This document shows positions 9,894-18,579 of a stretch of DNA of 64,000 bases, in pieces. Every line of letters begins with the position of its first letter. Positions within the stretch are counted from its first letter, which is position 1. The notes under the pieces were generated by a model, which worked only from the letters and a program-made list of their open reading frames with translations, did not search any database and was not told the DNA's origin. Location of the stretch: positions 372,001 through 436,000 of the forward strand of contig NZ_SCNG01000004.1 of the NCBI RefSeq assembly GCF_005503555.1, written 5' to 3'. This DNA is from Rudaea sp. 3F27F6. Its GTDB lineage: Bacteria > Pseudomonadota > Gammaproteobacteria > Xanthomonadales > Rhodanobacteraceae. A program made the translations under genes and the position numbers.

Positions 9894-12800
9894 TCAGACT
9901 TCGTCGCCGACCACGGCCTCGTACAGCAGCGGCAACAGATTCAACGCGATCACCGTCGCCGAAACGATGCCGCCGACGATGACGACGGCGAACGGGCGCT
10001 GCGTTTCCGAGCCGATGCCGTGCGAGAGCGCGGCCGGCAGCAGGCCGAGACCGGCCATCAGTGCGGTCATCAGGATCGGCCGCAAGCGGCTCGCCGCACC
10101 TTCGAGCACGGCGTCTTCCATCGCGCGGCCCTCGGCGCGCAAGGCGATGATCTGCTCGACCATGATCACGCCGTTCTGCACCGAAATGCCGGCCACGGCG
10201 ATGAAACCGACGGCCGCAGAGATCGACAGATGCAGTCCGGCCAGCGCCAGCCCGGCGAGACCGCCGATCAGGGTGAACGGCACGGTCGCGAGAATCAGCA
10301 GTGCCTTGCGGATCGAACGGAACGCCCAGAACAACAGAATGAAGATGCCGACCAGGGACAGCGGCACGATGATCATGAGCCGCGCGGTCGCGCGCTTCTG
10401 GTTCTCGAACTGGCCGCCCCAGGCGATGCGATAGCCGCTCGGCAGTTTCACTTCGTCGGCGACACGCCGCATCGCTTCGGTGACGAAGCTGCCCTGGTCG
10501 CGCCCAAGCACGTTGACCTTGATCGCGACGATACGGCTGCCCGACTCGCGCAGCACCTTCGCCGCGCCCTGGCGCTCCTCGATGCGCGCGAGCTGGCCGA
10601 GCGGCACGGTGCCGGCACCGCCGGGGAGCGTCACCGGCAACTGCGAGACTTTCTCGACCGAGTTGCGGAACGGCGCGTCCAGGCGCAGGGTCACGTTGAA
10701 GATGCGATTGCCCTCGTAGAAATTCCCGGCGACGGCACTGCCGAGCGCGGTCGCGACCGTCGTCGCCGCGTCGTTGACGTTGATGCCGTAGCGCGAGAGC
10801 ACGCCGCGGTCGAGCGCGACGTCGAGCTCGGTCTGGCCGCCGATCTGGATTTCTTCGACGTCGGCCGAGCCGGGCACCTGGCGCAGCACGGCAGCGATCT
10901 CTTCGCCTTTCGCCTGCAGCACGTCGAGGCTTTGTCCCGATACTTTCACCGCGATCTCGCCTTTCACGCCGGACAGGGCTTCTTCGACGTTGTCCTCGAT
11001 GTACTGCGAAAAATTCGTCGGCACGCCGGGCATCGCATGGATTTTCTTCTCCATGTCGCGGATCAGCGCTTCCTTGTCGGCAAAGCGCCACTCGCCGCGC
11101 GGTTTCAGGTCGGCCATGATTTCGATATTGTTCGGCCCCTTCGGATCGGTGCCGTCGTCGGGGCGGCCGGTCTGAGTGATGACCTGCGCTACCTCGGGAT
11201 ACGAGAGCAGAATCTTGCGCACATGCCGCTCGACTTCCTTGGTCTTGTCGAGCGCGGTCGACGGCGGCAGATCGACCGTGAGCCAGATATTGCCTTCGTC
11301 GAGCTTGGGCAGGAACTCGCTGCCGAGCAGCGGCGCCAGAGCGAGCGCGACGACGAGCAAGCCGATCGCCGTACCGATGACGAGCTTGGGATGCTTCGCC
11401 CAGCGGCCGAGATCGGTGCGGTAGCGCAGGCGCAGGCGCTCCATCCACGGACTGTGTTTTTCTTCGAGGCCCGGCTTGCGCGTCGCCCATGACAACAGCG
11501 CCGGCACCAGGGTCAAAGTGAAAATCACCGCGCCGGCGAGAGCGAAAGTCAGGGTCAGCGCCATCGGCGCGAAGATTTTTCCTTCAACGCGCTGAAAGGT
11601 GAAGATCGGCAGGAAGGCGAGGATGATGATCGCCTTCGAGAACAGGATCGGCGAACCGAGCTGGGTCGCCGTCTGTTCGAGCACGCCGAGGCGCGACTCC
11701 GCCGTCCCGGCGCCGCGCACCGCGTCGAACGCGAGGCGCACCATGAGCGCCTCGACCAGCACGACGGCGCTGTCGATCATGATGCCGAAATCGACCGAAC
11801 CGAGCGAAATCAAATTCGCATCGATGCCGCGCACGCGCATCAGCAGAAACGCGGTGAGCAGGGCCAGCGGAATCACGCTCGCGACGATCAGCGCCGCGCG
11901 CCAGTTGCGCAGAAACACCAGCAGCACCGCGATGACCAGCGCGGCGCCGACGCAAAGATTCTCGGTCACCGTGTCGACCGTGTGGTTGACCAAGGCGGTG
12001 CGGTCGTAGATCGGCAGGATGCTGACCCCGGTCGGCAATTGCTTCTGCACATCGGCGATGCGCGTCTTCAACGCCGCGATCACCTTGGCCGGGTCCTCAC
12101 CCTTGGTCATCACGACGATGCCTTCGACCACGTCGTCCTGCTTGTTGTAGCCGACGATGCCGTAGCGCATCTGCGTGCCGATCACCGCCTCGCCGATGTC
12201 GCGCACGAGCACGGGCTGGCCGCCGAACACCGCGACCGGCACGCGGCCGACGTCGTCGATCGTGTTGAACAAGCCGATCGCGCGCACGACCAGATCCTCG
12301 TCGCCGCGCTTGAGCAGGCCGCCGCCGGTATTGACCGAATTCGCCTGCAGTGCCGCGCTGACCTGTTCCAGCGAAAGGTTGTACTTGCGCAGCAGATCCG
12401 GATGCACGTGCACTTGGTATTCACGGATCGCGCCGCCGAAGCCGTTGATGTCGGCGACGCCGGGCACTTGGCGCAGCGCGGGTTCGATTGTCCAGTCCTG
12501 GATCGCGCGCACTTCGTCGCGCGACATGTCGGCCGGCGCCTCGACGATGTAGCGGTAGATTTCGCCGACCGCGGTCGACAGCGGCGCGAGCTGCGGCTGG
12601 ATGCCCGTCGGCAGGGTGATCTGCGCGAGCTTCTCCATGACCTGCGCGCGCGCGAAATAATCGTCGGTGCCATCGGCGAAGGTCATCGTGACCACCGACA
12701 GACCGGTCATCGAGATCGAACGCAGCTGGGTCAGCTTCGGCACGCCGTACTCGGTGCGCTCGATCGGCAGGGTCACCGCACGCTCGACCTCCTCGGGCGC

Positions 12801-12968
12801 CTGCCCCGGCACGAGGGTGATGATCTGCACCTGCACGTCCTGGACGTCCGGAAAGGCCTGCACCGGCAGTTCGCTGAACGCGTAGATGCCGGCGATCGCG
12901 ACCATGAAGGTGATCGCGACGACGAAGACGCGCTGCTTGATCGCGAAGTCGACGAGGGCTTTCAGCAT
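9894..12968 (-). CDS. czcA: CzcA-type heavy-metal RND efflux pump
   Basis: 1024-residue inner-membrane RND transporter of the heavy-metal efflux group. ATG 12968 is chosen over the upstream frame start (13046) because MLKALVDFAIKQRVFVV is the conserved N-terminus and the upstream codons are repeat sequence. The fourth membrane segment carries Asp393-Phe-Gly, Asp399 and Glu406, with the spacing of the proton-relay residues known from CzcA. Cu/Ag pumps (CusA) have a different signature here, so Zn, Co, Cd or Ni is the more likely substrate. VEA replaces the usual VEN, a small deviation. It is last in the czcC-czcB-czcA operon, separated from czcB by a REP-type repeat. Confidence 0.93.
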   Translation of the reverse strand: MLKALVDFAIKQRVFVVAITFMVAIAGIYAFSELPVQAFPDVQDVQVQIITLVPGQAPEEVERAVTLPIERTEYGVPKLTQLRSISMTGLSVVTMTFADGTDDYFARAQVMEKLAQITLPTGIQPQLAPLSTAVGEIYRYIVEAPADMSRDEVRAIQDWTIEPALRQVPGVADINGFGGAIREYQVHVHPDLLRKYNLSLEQVSAALQANSVNTGGGLLKRGDEDLVVRAIGLFNTIDDVGRVPVAVFGGQPVLVRDIGEAVIGTQMRYGIVGYNKQDDVVEGIVVMTKGEDPAKVIAALKTRIADVQKQLPTGVSILPIYDRTALVNHTVDTVTENLCVGAALVIAVLLVFLRNWRAALIVASVIPLALLTAFLLMRVRGIDANLISLGSVDFGIMIDSAVVLVEALMVRLAFDAVRGAGTAESRLGVLEQTATQLGSPILFSKAIIILAFLPIFTFQRVEGKIFAPMALTLTFALAGAVIFTLTLVPALLSWATRKPGLEEKHSPWMERLRLRYRTDLGRWAKHPKLVIGTAIGLLVVALALAPLLGSEFLPKLDEGNIWLTVDLPPSTALDKTKEVERHVRKILLSYPEVAQVITQTGRPDDGTDPKGPNNIEIMADLKPRGEWRFADKEALIRDMEKKIHAMPGVPTNFSQYIEDNVEEALSGVKGEIAVKVSGQSLDVLQAKGEEIAAVLRQVPGSADVEEIQIGGQTELDVALDRGVLSRYGINVNDAATTVATALGSAVAGNFYEGNRIFNVTLRLDAPFRNSVEKVSQLPVTLPGGAGTVPLGQLARIEERQGAAKVLRESGSRIVAIKVNVLGRDQGSFVTEAMRRVADEVKLPSGYRIAWGGQFENQKRATARLMIIVPLSLVGIFILLFWAFRSIRKALLILATVPFTLIGGLAGLALAGLHLSISAAVGFIAVAGISVQNGVIMVEQIIALRAEGRAMEDAVLEGAASRLRPILMTALMAGLGLLPAALSHGIGSETQRPFAVVIVGGIVSATVIALNLLPLLYEAVVGDEV

Positions 12969-12978
12969 GCCTTGCCCC

Positions 12979-13113
12979 CCTTCTCCCATCGGGAGAAGGT
13001 GGCGCGACAGCGCCGGATGAGGACATGGCGTTGCGGGTAAACGCAACGTCGCCGGTGCGCAGAGGTGCTTCCCTCATCCGCCCTGCGGGCACCTTCTCCC
13101 GATGGGAGAAGGG
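12979..13113. repeat. REP-type inverted repeat pair between czcB and czcA
   Basis: Two inverted copies of an element face each other: 12979-13022 (CCTTCTCCCATCGGGAGAAG then GCGCCGGATGAGG) and 13071-13113 (CCCTCATCCG through CCGATGGGAGAAGGG). Each arm holds its own palindrome (CTTCTCCC/GGGAGAAG), and the centre holds CGTTGCG/CGCAACG around GGTAAA. This resembles the dispersed REP/BIME sequences of many proteobacteria. Being in the mRNA between czcB and czcA, it could affect message stability or relative expression. Confidence 0.8.
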
Positions 13114-13125
13114 AAGCGAGCGCGC

Positions 13126-14280
13126 TCATTCCGCCTGCCCCAGTTCGGCGTTGAGCAACACGGCGCCGCGCGTAACGACGCGCTCGCCGGCTTTCAAACC
13201 CGACTTCACGTAGGCGACGCGCTCGCCGATCACGCCGAGCTGCACTTCGCGGCGCTTGAGCGTGCCGGGTGCTTCTTCGACGAAGACATAGTGATGCAGC
13301 CCGAGGCTGATCAGCGCCGCGTTCGGCACGGCGACTTCTTTATGCGCGTCGTCTTCGAGCGGACTGACACGCGCGAACATTTCCGGCTTCAGGCGCGGAT
13401 CGGGCGCGTCGACTTCGGCGCGCACGGCGATGCGCCGTGTCGCCGGATCGAGTGCCGCGCCGACATAGATGATGTGGCCGGCGAAGTGCTCGCCGTCGAT
13501 CGCGTCGACGTCGATGCGGATGTTCTGCCCGTTGTGCACCTTGCCCATGTCTTGTTCGGACAGCTCGAAGGCAACCCAGAGCTTGTTCGGATCGGTGACG
13601 ATGAACAGCGGATTCGCCGCGTCCGGCCGCACTTCCTGGCCCGGATTGATCGTGCGGTCGACGACGATGCCGGCGATCGGCGCGCGCAGCGCATAGCGTG
13701 CGCCGTCGCCCGTGGGATCGAGATTGCGCAGCACGCTCTGCGCACGATCGAGTTCGGCCTGGGCCTGGCCGAGGTCGGCCTGCGCGCCTTCGAGGTCCTT
13801 GCGCGCGAGTACGCCGAGTTCGGTCAGCTCGCGCGCCCGCGCAAGCGCCTTCTGTTTCATCGCGAGATCGGCCTGCGCCTTGCGCGCGTCGGCGCGCGCC
13901 TGGGCGAAGTCGGGCGAGTTCAGCCACGCGAGCACGTCCTTCGCCTTGACGCTCGCGCCGGGCCGCGCGACGAGTTCGACGACACGGCCGGTCACCGGCG
14001 AGAACACGCGCACGGTCACATCTTCGTCGAAGGCGAGCTTGCCGGGCAACGCCTGCACGGTCGGTGCGGCGAGCGCCTCGACCGGCGCGATGTCGAGATA
14101 GTTGAGCTGCTCGGCGCCGGCCGCATAGTGCAGCGTGTCGTTCGCCGCCGACGATTTCGGCGCATCGACCTTGGTGTCCGACTTGCCGCGGAACAGCCAG
14201 ATCGCCCCGATCAGGATCACCAGCGCGGCCGCGGTCGCGGCGACGACCTCGAACGGAAATCTCGATGGGGAGTTCTTCAC
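13126..14280 (-). CDS. czcB: CzcB-type periplasmic adaptor of RND efflux
   Basis: 384-residue membrane-fusion protein. One N-terminal membrane anchor (residues 8-30, VVAATAAALVILIGAIWLF) is followed by a barrel-sandwich half (FSPVTGRVVELVARPGASVKA), a long alpha hairpin rich in Ala/Gln/Arg, the second half (LRAPIAGIVVDRTINPGQEV) and the beta-barrel and membrane-proximal domains. It links the inner-membrane pump to the outer-membrane channel. No His- or Met-rich metal-binding N-terminus is visible. Its start overlaps the czcC stop by 4 bases (ATGA), indicating translational coupling. Confidence 0.92.
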   Translation of the reverse strand: MKNSPSRFPFEVVAATAAALVILIGAIWLFRGKSDTKVDAPKSSAANDTLHYAAGAEQLNYLDIAPVEALAAPTVQALPGKLAFDEDVTVRVFSPVTGRVVELVARPGASVKAKDVLAWLNSPDFAQARADARKAQADLAMKQKALARARELTELGVLARKDLEGAQADLGQAQAELDRAQSVLRNLDPTGDGARYALRAPIAGIVVDRTINPGQEVRPDAANPLFIVTDPNKLWVAFELSEQDMGKVHNGQNIRIDVDAIDGEHFAGHIIYVGAALDPATRRIAVRAEVDAPDPRLKPEMFARVSPLEDDAHKEVAVPNAALISLGLHHYVFVEEAPGTLKRREVQLGVIGERVAYVKSGLKAGERVVTRGAVLLNAELGQAE

Positions 14281-15611
14281 GGTGTCATTCCTGCATTGTC
14301 TTCCGGCGCGGCGGCGGCGAGCGCGGCGAGGGCTTCGGCGAAATCCGCGTGCGCATCGGTGGCGTCGTCCTGGGTCGCCTTGAGCGAACGGCGCGCGTCG
14401 AGCAGGTCGGCGAGCGCGAGGCCGCCGCGTGCGTAGGCCGTCTCCACCGTTTTTTCGGTGTCGAGCGCGCGCCGGGTCAGATCGCTGTCATAGCGATGCG
14501 CACGCTGCGCGGCGGCAGCGAGATCGGCGCGCGCGCGGTGCACGTCGGCGAGCGCGGCGACGCGCACCTTGGCGAGATTCGCTTTGGCCGCGTCGATGTC
14601 GGCGTACGCGCGCGCGATTTCGCCCTTGTATTGATTGCCGGTGAAGATCGGCACCGACACGCCCACGCCGAGCAGGGTGTGGCCGACGGTAGGCGCGGGC
14701 GTCGGCATCGGATTGTGTTCGTACTGGCCGCTGATCGTGATGTCACGCGACGTCTGGGCGTGGGCGAGTTGCAGCGCCGCCTCGGCGGCGTTGACGCGCT
14801 TCATCGCTGCGACCATGTCGGGGCGACGCGCGAGCACGGCTTCGGCGGTCTCGCGCGAAGTGCCGGCGCCGGCCGGAGCGTCGAGCACGCCGGCCACATG
14901 CGGCCAGTCGTCCGCCACCGAGAGTTCCTGCGATTGCGCGGTGACGTCGATCAACGCTGCCAGCGCAACCTGGGCGTCGCGCAGCGCACCGAGCGCCGAG
15001 TCGACCGCGTTGTCCGCGGCCGCCGCGTCGATACGCATGCGTTCGACGTCGAGGCGCGGCAGGTCGCCGACGCGCAAGCGCTGCTCCGACGCGGCGATCG
15101 AACGATGTTCGATCTCGGCCAGGGTCTGCGCATTTTTATACTTTTCCTCGGCGCGCTTGAGCTCCCAGTACGCTGCGGTAACGGCAACGCGTTCGCCGCG
15201 CACGCTGTCGGCGTAGTCGGCGTGGGCGGCGTCGGCGTTCGCCTCGGCCTGGGCGAGGCGATGTTTGCGTTTGCCGCCGCGTTCGATCGGCTGGGACAGG
15301 CTGACGACCGTGTCGAAGCTCTTGTTCCAGTAGTTGCCGGGACCGTTGTGCCCGGCCGGATTGATCTTGCTCGTCGAATAAGCGAGCGTCGCATTGGGCC
15401 GTTCGCCCGCGGTGATCTTGTCGGCCAGGGCCTGGTCGACTGCGGTTTGCGCAAGCTGCAAATTCGGGTCGCGCGCGCGCATAAGCTCAAGCGCGCGCTT
15501 GAGACTCAGGTTCGCCTCCGCAACCGGCTGCGCCGCCAGCATGCCGACAGCGGACAGGAGTACTGCGAGTTGTAAGAGGCGAAGCGCAACGGAGGTTGGG
15601 CTTCGACGCAT
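14277..15611 (-). CDS. czcC: CzcC-type outer-membrane efflux channel (TolC superfamily)
   Basis: 444 residues with a signal peptide (LLQLAVLLSAVGMLAAQ) followed by two outer-membrane-efflux-protein repeats. Typical pieces are LSLKRALELMRARDPNL, the repeated Ala-rich coiled-coil helices, and YKGEIARAYADIDAAKANL near the C-terminus. It forms the trimeric channel of the tripartite pump and is first in the operon. No ribosome-binding site precedes ATG 15611; instead a hairpin abuts the start codon, so translation may be controlled or the true start may be slightly downstream. Confidence 0.9.
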   Translation of the reverse strand: MRRSPTSVALRLLQLAVLLSAVGMLAAQPVAEANLSLKRALELMRARDPNLQLAQTAVDQALADKITAGERPNATLAYSTSKINPAGHNGPGNYWNKSFDTVVSLSQPIERGGKRKHRLAQAEANADAAHADYADSVRGERVAVTAAYWELKRAEEKYKNAQTLAEIEHRSIAASEQRLRVGDLPRLDVERMRIDAAAADNAVDSALGALRDAQVALAALIDVTAQSQELSVADDWPHVAGVLDAPAGAGTSRETAEAVLARRPDMVAAMKRVNAAEAALQLAHAQTSRDITISGQYEHNPMPTPAPTVGHTLLGVGVSVPIFTGNQYKGEIARAYADIDAAKANLAKVRVAALADVHRARADLAAAAQRAHRYDSDLTRRALDTEKTVETAYARGGLALADLLDARRSLKATQDDATDAHADFAEALAALAAAAPEDNAGMTP

Positions 15612-15615
15612 GCGG

Positions 15616-15659
15616 GTTGCCGTGTATTGGGCCGCGCGGCCTCGAAATACACGGGCAAC
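15616..15659 (-). promoter_or_regulatory. Hairpin abutting the czcC start codon
   Basis: Arms GTTGCCGTGTATT (15616-15628) and AATACACGGGCAAC (15646-15659) pair with one bulge, enclosing the inner palindrome GCCGCGCGGC. It lies 5 bases from the czcC ATG where a ribosome-binding site would be expected. It could sequester initiation, or be an operator in DNA. A TTGACA is present further upstream on the minus strand but without a good -10. Confidence 0.45.
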
Positions 15660-15738
15660 GTGGGGCTTCAGCCGCGCGCACGATACCGGATCAAGCTGTC
15701 AACAGCCTGACGATCGGGCTGGAATCGGGGGGCGCTGT

Positions 15739-17622
15739 TCAGGCTACGCGGCGCTGGCCGCGTTTCAGATGCACGAGCAACAGCGAAATCGCCGCAGGGG
15801 TGACGCCGGAAATGCGCATCGCCTGGCCGACCGTCTGCGGTTGCACGGATTTGAGTTTCTGTGTGACTTCGGCCGAGAGGCCATGCACCTGGGTGAAGTC
15901 GAAACCGGCCGGAATCGGCGTGTCCTCGTGCCGGCGCTGACGCTCGATTTCCTCGTTCTGGCGTTCGAGGTAGCCCGAGTACTTGGCCGAAATCTGTACT
16001 TGCTCGGCGACGCGCGCGTCGCCCACGCCGGGCGCCAGGGTTGGCACACGCATCAACTGCGCGTAATCGAGTTCAGGGCGGCGCAGCAGGTCGAGCGCGT
16101 GGGTCTCGCGCGACAGCTCGACGCCGATCGACGCGGCGATCTCGCGACCCAGCGCGTTGTTCGGCGCGGCCCAGAGCGACTTCAGCCGCGCAGTCTCGGT
16201 CTCGATCGCCTCGCGCTTGCTGCGGAAAGCGTCGTAACGCGCGCCGTCGAGGCTGCCGAGTTCGTGGCCCTTGTCGCACAGGCGCAGGTCGGCATTGTCC
16301 TCACGCAGGTTGAGGCGGTATTCCGCGCGCGAAGTGAACATGCGGTACGGCTCGCGCGTGCCGTTGGTGATCAGATCGTCGATCAGCACGCCGATGTAAG
16401 CCTCGTCGCGGCGCGGCGTCCACGCTTCTTCGCCGCGCGAATTGCGTGCGGCGTTGATGCCCGCGATCAGGCCCTGTGCCGCCGCTTCCTCGTAGCCCGT
16501 GGTGCCGTTGATCTGGCCGGCGAAGTACAGGCCTTCGATCGCCTTGGTCTCGAGCGACGCCTTGAGTCCACGCGGATCGAAGTAGTCGTACTCGATAGCG
16601 TAGCCGGGCCGCGTGATGTGCGCGTTCTCCAGTCCCTTGATCGAACGCACCAGTTCGAGCTGCACGTCGAACGGCAGCGAGGTCGAGATGCCGTTCGGAT
16701 AAATCTCGGTCGTGCCGAGGCCCTCGGGTTCGAGGAAGATCTGGTGCGAGGCTTTCTCGGCGAAGCGCACCACTTTGTCCTCGATCGACGGACAGTAGCG
16801 CGGACCGACGCCTTCGATCTTGCCCGTATATAGAGGCGAGCGGTCCAGGCCGGCACGGATGACTTCGTGGGTGCGCTCGCTCGTGTGCGTGATCCAGCAC
16901 GGCACCTGGCGCGGATGATCGGCCGCGTCGCCCCAGAACGAGAACACCGGCACCGGCGTATCGCCAGGCTGCTCGGCAAGTGCGGCGAAATCGATACTGC
17001 GCCCGTCGAGACGCGGCGGCGTGCCGGTCTTGAGCCGATCGACTGCCAGCGGCAGCTCGCGCATGCGCGCGGCGAGACGCTGCGCCGGCGGATCGCCCGC
17101 GCGGCCGCCCGCGTAATTCTCGAAACCGATATGGATCTTGCCGGCGAGGAAGGTGCCCGCGGTCAGCACGATGCAGCGCGCGCGGAAGACCAAGCCCATC
17201 TGGGTGACCACACCGGTCACTTTCTGCCCCTCGACGGTCATGTCTTCGACGGCCTGCTGGAAGATCGCCAGGTTCGGCTGCGTCTCCAGGCGCTCGCGGA
17301 TGTAGGCCTTATATAAGGCGCGGTCGGCCTGGCAGCGCGTGGCGCGCACGGCCGGCCCCTTCGAGGCGTTGAGCGTGCGCCATTGAATGCCGGCGCGGTC
17401 CGCGCCTTGCGCCATCACGCCGCCGAGCGCGTCGATCTCCTTGACCAGATGGCCCTTGCCAATGCCGCCGATGGCCGGATTGCAGCTCATCTGGCCGAGC
17501 GTTTCGATGTTGTGCGTCAACAGCAGCGTGCGCGCACCGAGCCGCGCCGCGGCAAGCGCAGCCTCGGTGCCGGCATGGCCGCCGCCGACGACGATGACGT
17601 CGAATTGCTGGTCGAAGTTCAT
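15739..17622 (-). CDS. mnmG: tRNA uridine-5-carboxymethylaminomethyl modification enzyme MnmG
   Basis: 627 residues from ATG 17622 ([20 protein letters not shown]); the frame opens 9 codons earlier, but this start matches the family N-terminus and length. The FAD-binding motif GGGHAG is at residues 13-18, and the family signatures [21 protein letters not shown] and [18 protein letters not shown] are present. With MnmE it installs the cmnm5 group on U34 of certain tRNAs in the cytoplasm. The C-terminal domain ([14 protein letters not shown]...[16 protein letters not shown]) is intact. A TATACT -10-like box lies at 17674-17679 on the minus strand. Confidence 0.97.
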   Translation of the reverse strand: MNFDQQFDVIVVGGGHAGTEAALAAARLGARTLLLTHNIETLGQMSCNPAIGGIGKGHLVKEIDALGGVMAQGADRAGIQWRTLNASKGPAVRATRCQADRALYKAYIRERLETQPNLAIFQQAVEDMTVEGQKVTGVVTQMGLVFRARCIVLTAGTFLAGKIHIGFENYAGGRAGDPPAQRLAARMRELPLAVDRLKTGTPPRLDGRSIDFAALAEQPGDTPVPVFSFWGDAADHPRQVPCWITHTSERTHEVIRAGLDRSPLYTGKIEGVGPRYCPSIEDKVVRFAEKASHQIFLEPEGLGTTEIYPNGISTSLPFDVQLELVRSIKGLENAHITRPGYAIEYDYFDPRGLKASLETKAIEGLYFAGQINGTTGYEEAAAQGLIAGINAARNSRGEEAWTPRRDEAYIGVLIDDLITNGTREPYRMFTSRAEYRLNLREDNADLRLCDKGHELGSLDGARYDAFRSKREAIETETARLKSLWAAPNNALGREIAASIGVELSRETHALDLLRRPELDYAQLMRVPTLAPGVGDARVAEQVQISAKYSGYLERQNEEIERQRRHEDTPIPAGFDFTQVHGLSAEVTQKLKSVQPQTVGQAMRISGVTPAAISLLLVHLKRGQRRVA

Positions 17623-17836
17623 GGCAAAGCCGGCGAAAGCGCGGCGCACTCCATCATGGGGTTACGGTGCGAAAGTATACCAGCCCGTGTTTGGCACGGT
17701 TCCTGCTCTTACTCCGACGCACTTCGGATGAACGCACAGCGCAGCTAAAGCGCGCTGATAATTGGGCTCAGGGGCCGATTCGCGCGAGTCCGAAGGACGC
17801 AGCAGGGATTGAGCGAAGGGATTTCAGGAGGAAAGG

Positions 17837-17896
17837 CTGGCGCCCGGCGGTCTTAGGAACAGGGGGAATCCAAGAGGACCGTATGCCGGGCGCCAG
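17837..17896 (+). ncRNA. Candidate structured RNA element (unassigned)
   Basis: A perfect 12-bp stem CTGGCGCCCGGC/GCCGGGCGCCAG extends inward by GGTC/GACC and closes a purine-rich loop. On the plus strand eight GGA trinucleotides occur within 17785-17880, which recalls CsrA/RsmA-binding RNAs. There is no T-tract after the stem on either strand, so it is not a standard terminator, and no promoter was identified. Strand and function are open; it might equally be a DNA-level cruciform or a repeat. Confidence 0.3.
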
Positions 17897-18215
17897 TAAC
17901 CCTATATTCTTTGCGAGCGACTCGCTCTGCAACTTTCCCGCGTTGGACGCCTCTTCGGCGTCTCGAAGCAACGGTCCGTAGAGTAACTCCGGACGTGCTA
18001 CAAAAACGTGAAACTACCCACACCGCCGCAACTCTGATTCGCCCCTACCGTACCTTCGGCTTTCGCTTCACGTCAAGTTTGGACGTTTTGCGTCACTTGC
18101 CCCGGGTTTCTGTGCAAGGGCGAGCCACTGCCGAAACATTGTACCGCGGGTGATGCGAAAAAAAGAGGTTTTTGTGTGTCGAAAATCTCGTTATTTTCTA
18201 AAACCAGTTCACATT

Positions 18216-18232
18216 TTCTGCAAATCGCAGAA
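18216..18232. repeat. Inverted repeat directly upstream of the sigma54 promoter
   Basis: TTCTGC-AAATC-GCAGAA, a perfect 6-bp inverted repeat ending at the base before the -24 element, inside an AT-rich stretch. It may bind a regulator or IHF-like protein. Confidence 0.5.
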
Positions 18233-18248
18233 TGGCACGACCCTTGCT
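18233..18248 (+). promoter_or_regulatory. Sigma54 (RpoN) promoter
   Basis: TGGCACGACCCTTGCT matches the sigma54 consensus TGGCAC-N5-TTGCW exactly: GG at 18234-18235 and GC at 18246-18247, with 10 bases between. Predicted initiation near 18260 gives a leader of about 40 bases to the ATG at 18302. Expression would need RpoN and an AAA+ enhancer-binding protein encoded elsewhere. Confidence 0.75.
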
Positions 18249-18301
18249 GAACTGACTTGACCCGAAACCCGGGTTGGAAGAAGAACGCCTCAAGCCGAAT
18301 C

Positions 18302-18502
18302 ATGTTGACCGAGAACCACACCAGCATCAGCAGCGTGCAGCACCTGCGCCACGACCTCATGATCGAATTGGGCCGTCTGGAAATGGCGATGGAAGACGCC
18401 AATCGCCGTCAGGACACTGAACAGCAGAGCACGATCGAGAGTCTGCAGAACAAGCACGCACGCGTCAGCGCCGCACTGAGCAGGCTGCCGCAGGACCGCT
18501 GA
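18302..18502 (+). CDS. Small coiled-coil protein under sigma54 control
   Basis: 66 residues starting MLTENHTSISSVQHL. It is predicted almost wholly helical with heptad-like spacing (LRHDLMIELGRLEMAMEDAN and STIESLQNKHARVSAALSRL), acidic and basic residues alternating, no signal peptide and no membrane segment. I do not recognise the family. A TTG start at 18257 would add 15 residues but would fall at or before the predicted transcription start. The ribosome-binding site is weak (CAAG). Coding support rests on the in-frame ORF, the helical pattern and the well-placed sigma54 promoter. Confidence 0.6.
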   Translation: MLTENHTSISSVQHLRHDLMIELGRLEMAMEDANRRQDTEQQSTIESLQNKHARVSAALSRLPQDR

Positions 18503-18579
18503 GGCGGCTGCCGCCGGGCGAACTGTCGCAGCCACGGCACAGCGTGGCCGCACCGCACGATCGGGTTATGATCGTGCCC

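Larger units (their letters stand above)
17650..18232. other. Large non-coding region upstream of the sigma54 promoter
   Basis: No convincing gene lies between mnmG and the small protein gene at 18302. The stretch holds the long hairpin at 17837-17896, a small hairpin GACGCC/GGCGTC (17946-17962), a pair GTCCG/CGGAC (17972-17994), the inverted arms ACGTGAA (18005) and TTCACGT (18067), and CAAGT/ACTTG flanking 18074-18100. The last two could be activator sites for the downstream sigma54 promoter. A CCCCTGAGCC on the minus strand (17767-17776) resembles the 6S RNA core, but the partner sequence is missing. Confidence 0.4.

Noticed and set aside
17767-17810. 6S RNA (ssrS) on the minus strand upstream of mnmG, suggested by CCCCTGAGCC followed by AATTAT
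   Set aside because: The pairing partner (GGTTCAAGGG-like sequence) is not found 90-100 bases downstream, where the sequence instead becomes the mnmG promoter region; the 3' closing stem is also absent.
17821-17850. RNase P RNA, suggested by GGAGGAAAGGCTGG
   Set aside because: Resemblance is limited to about ten bases; the rest of the conserved P4 and terminal sequences is missing.
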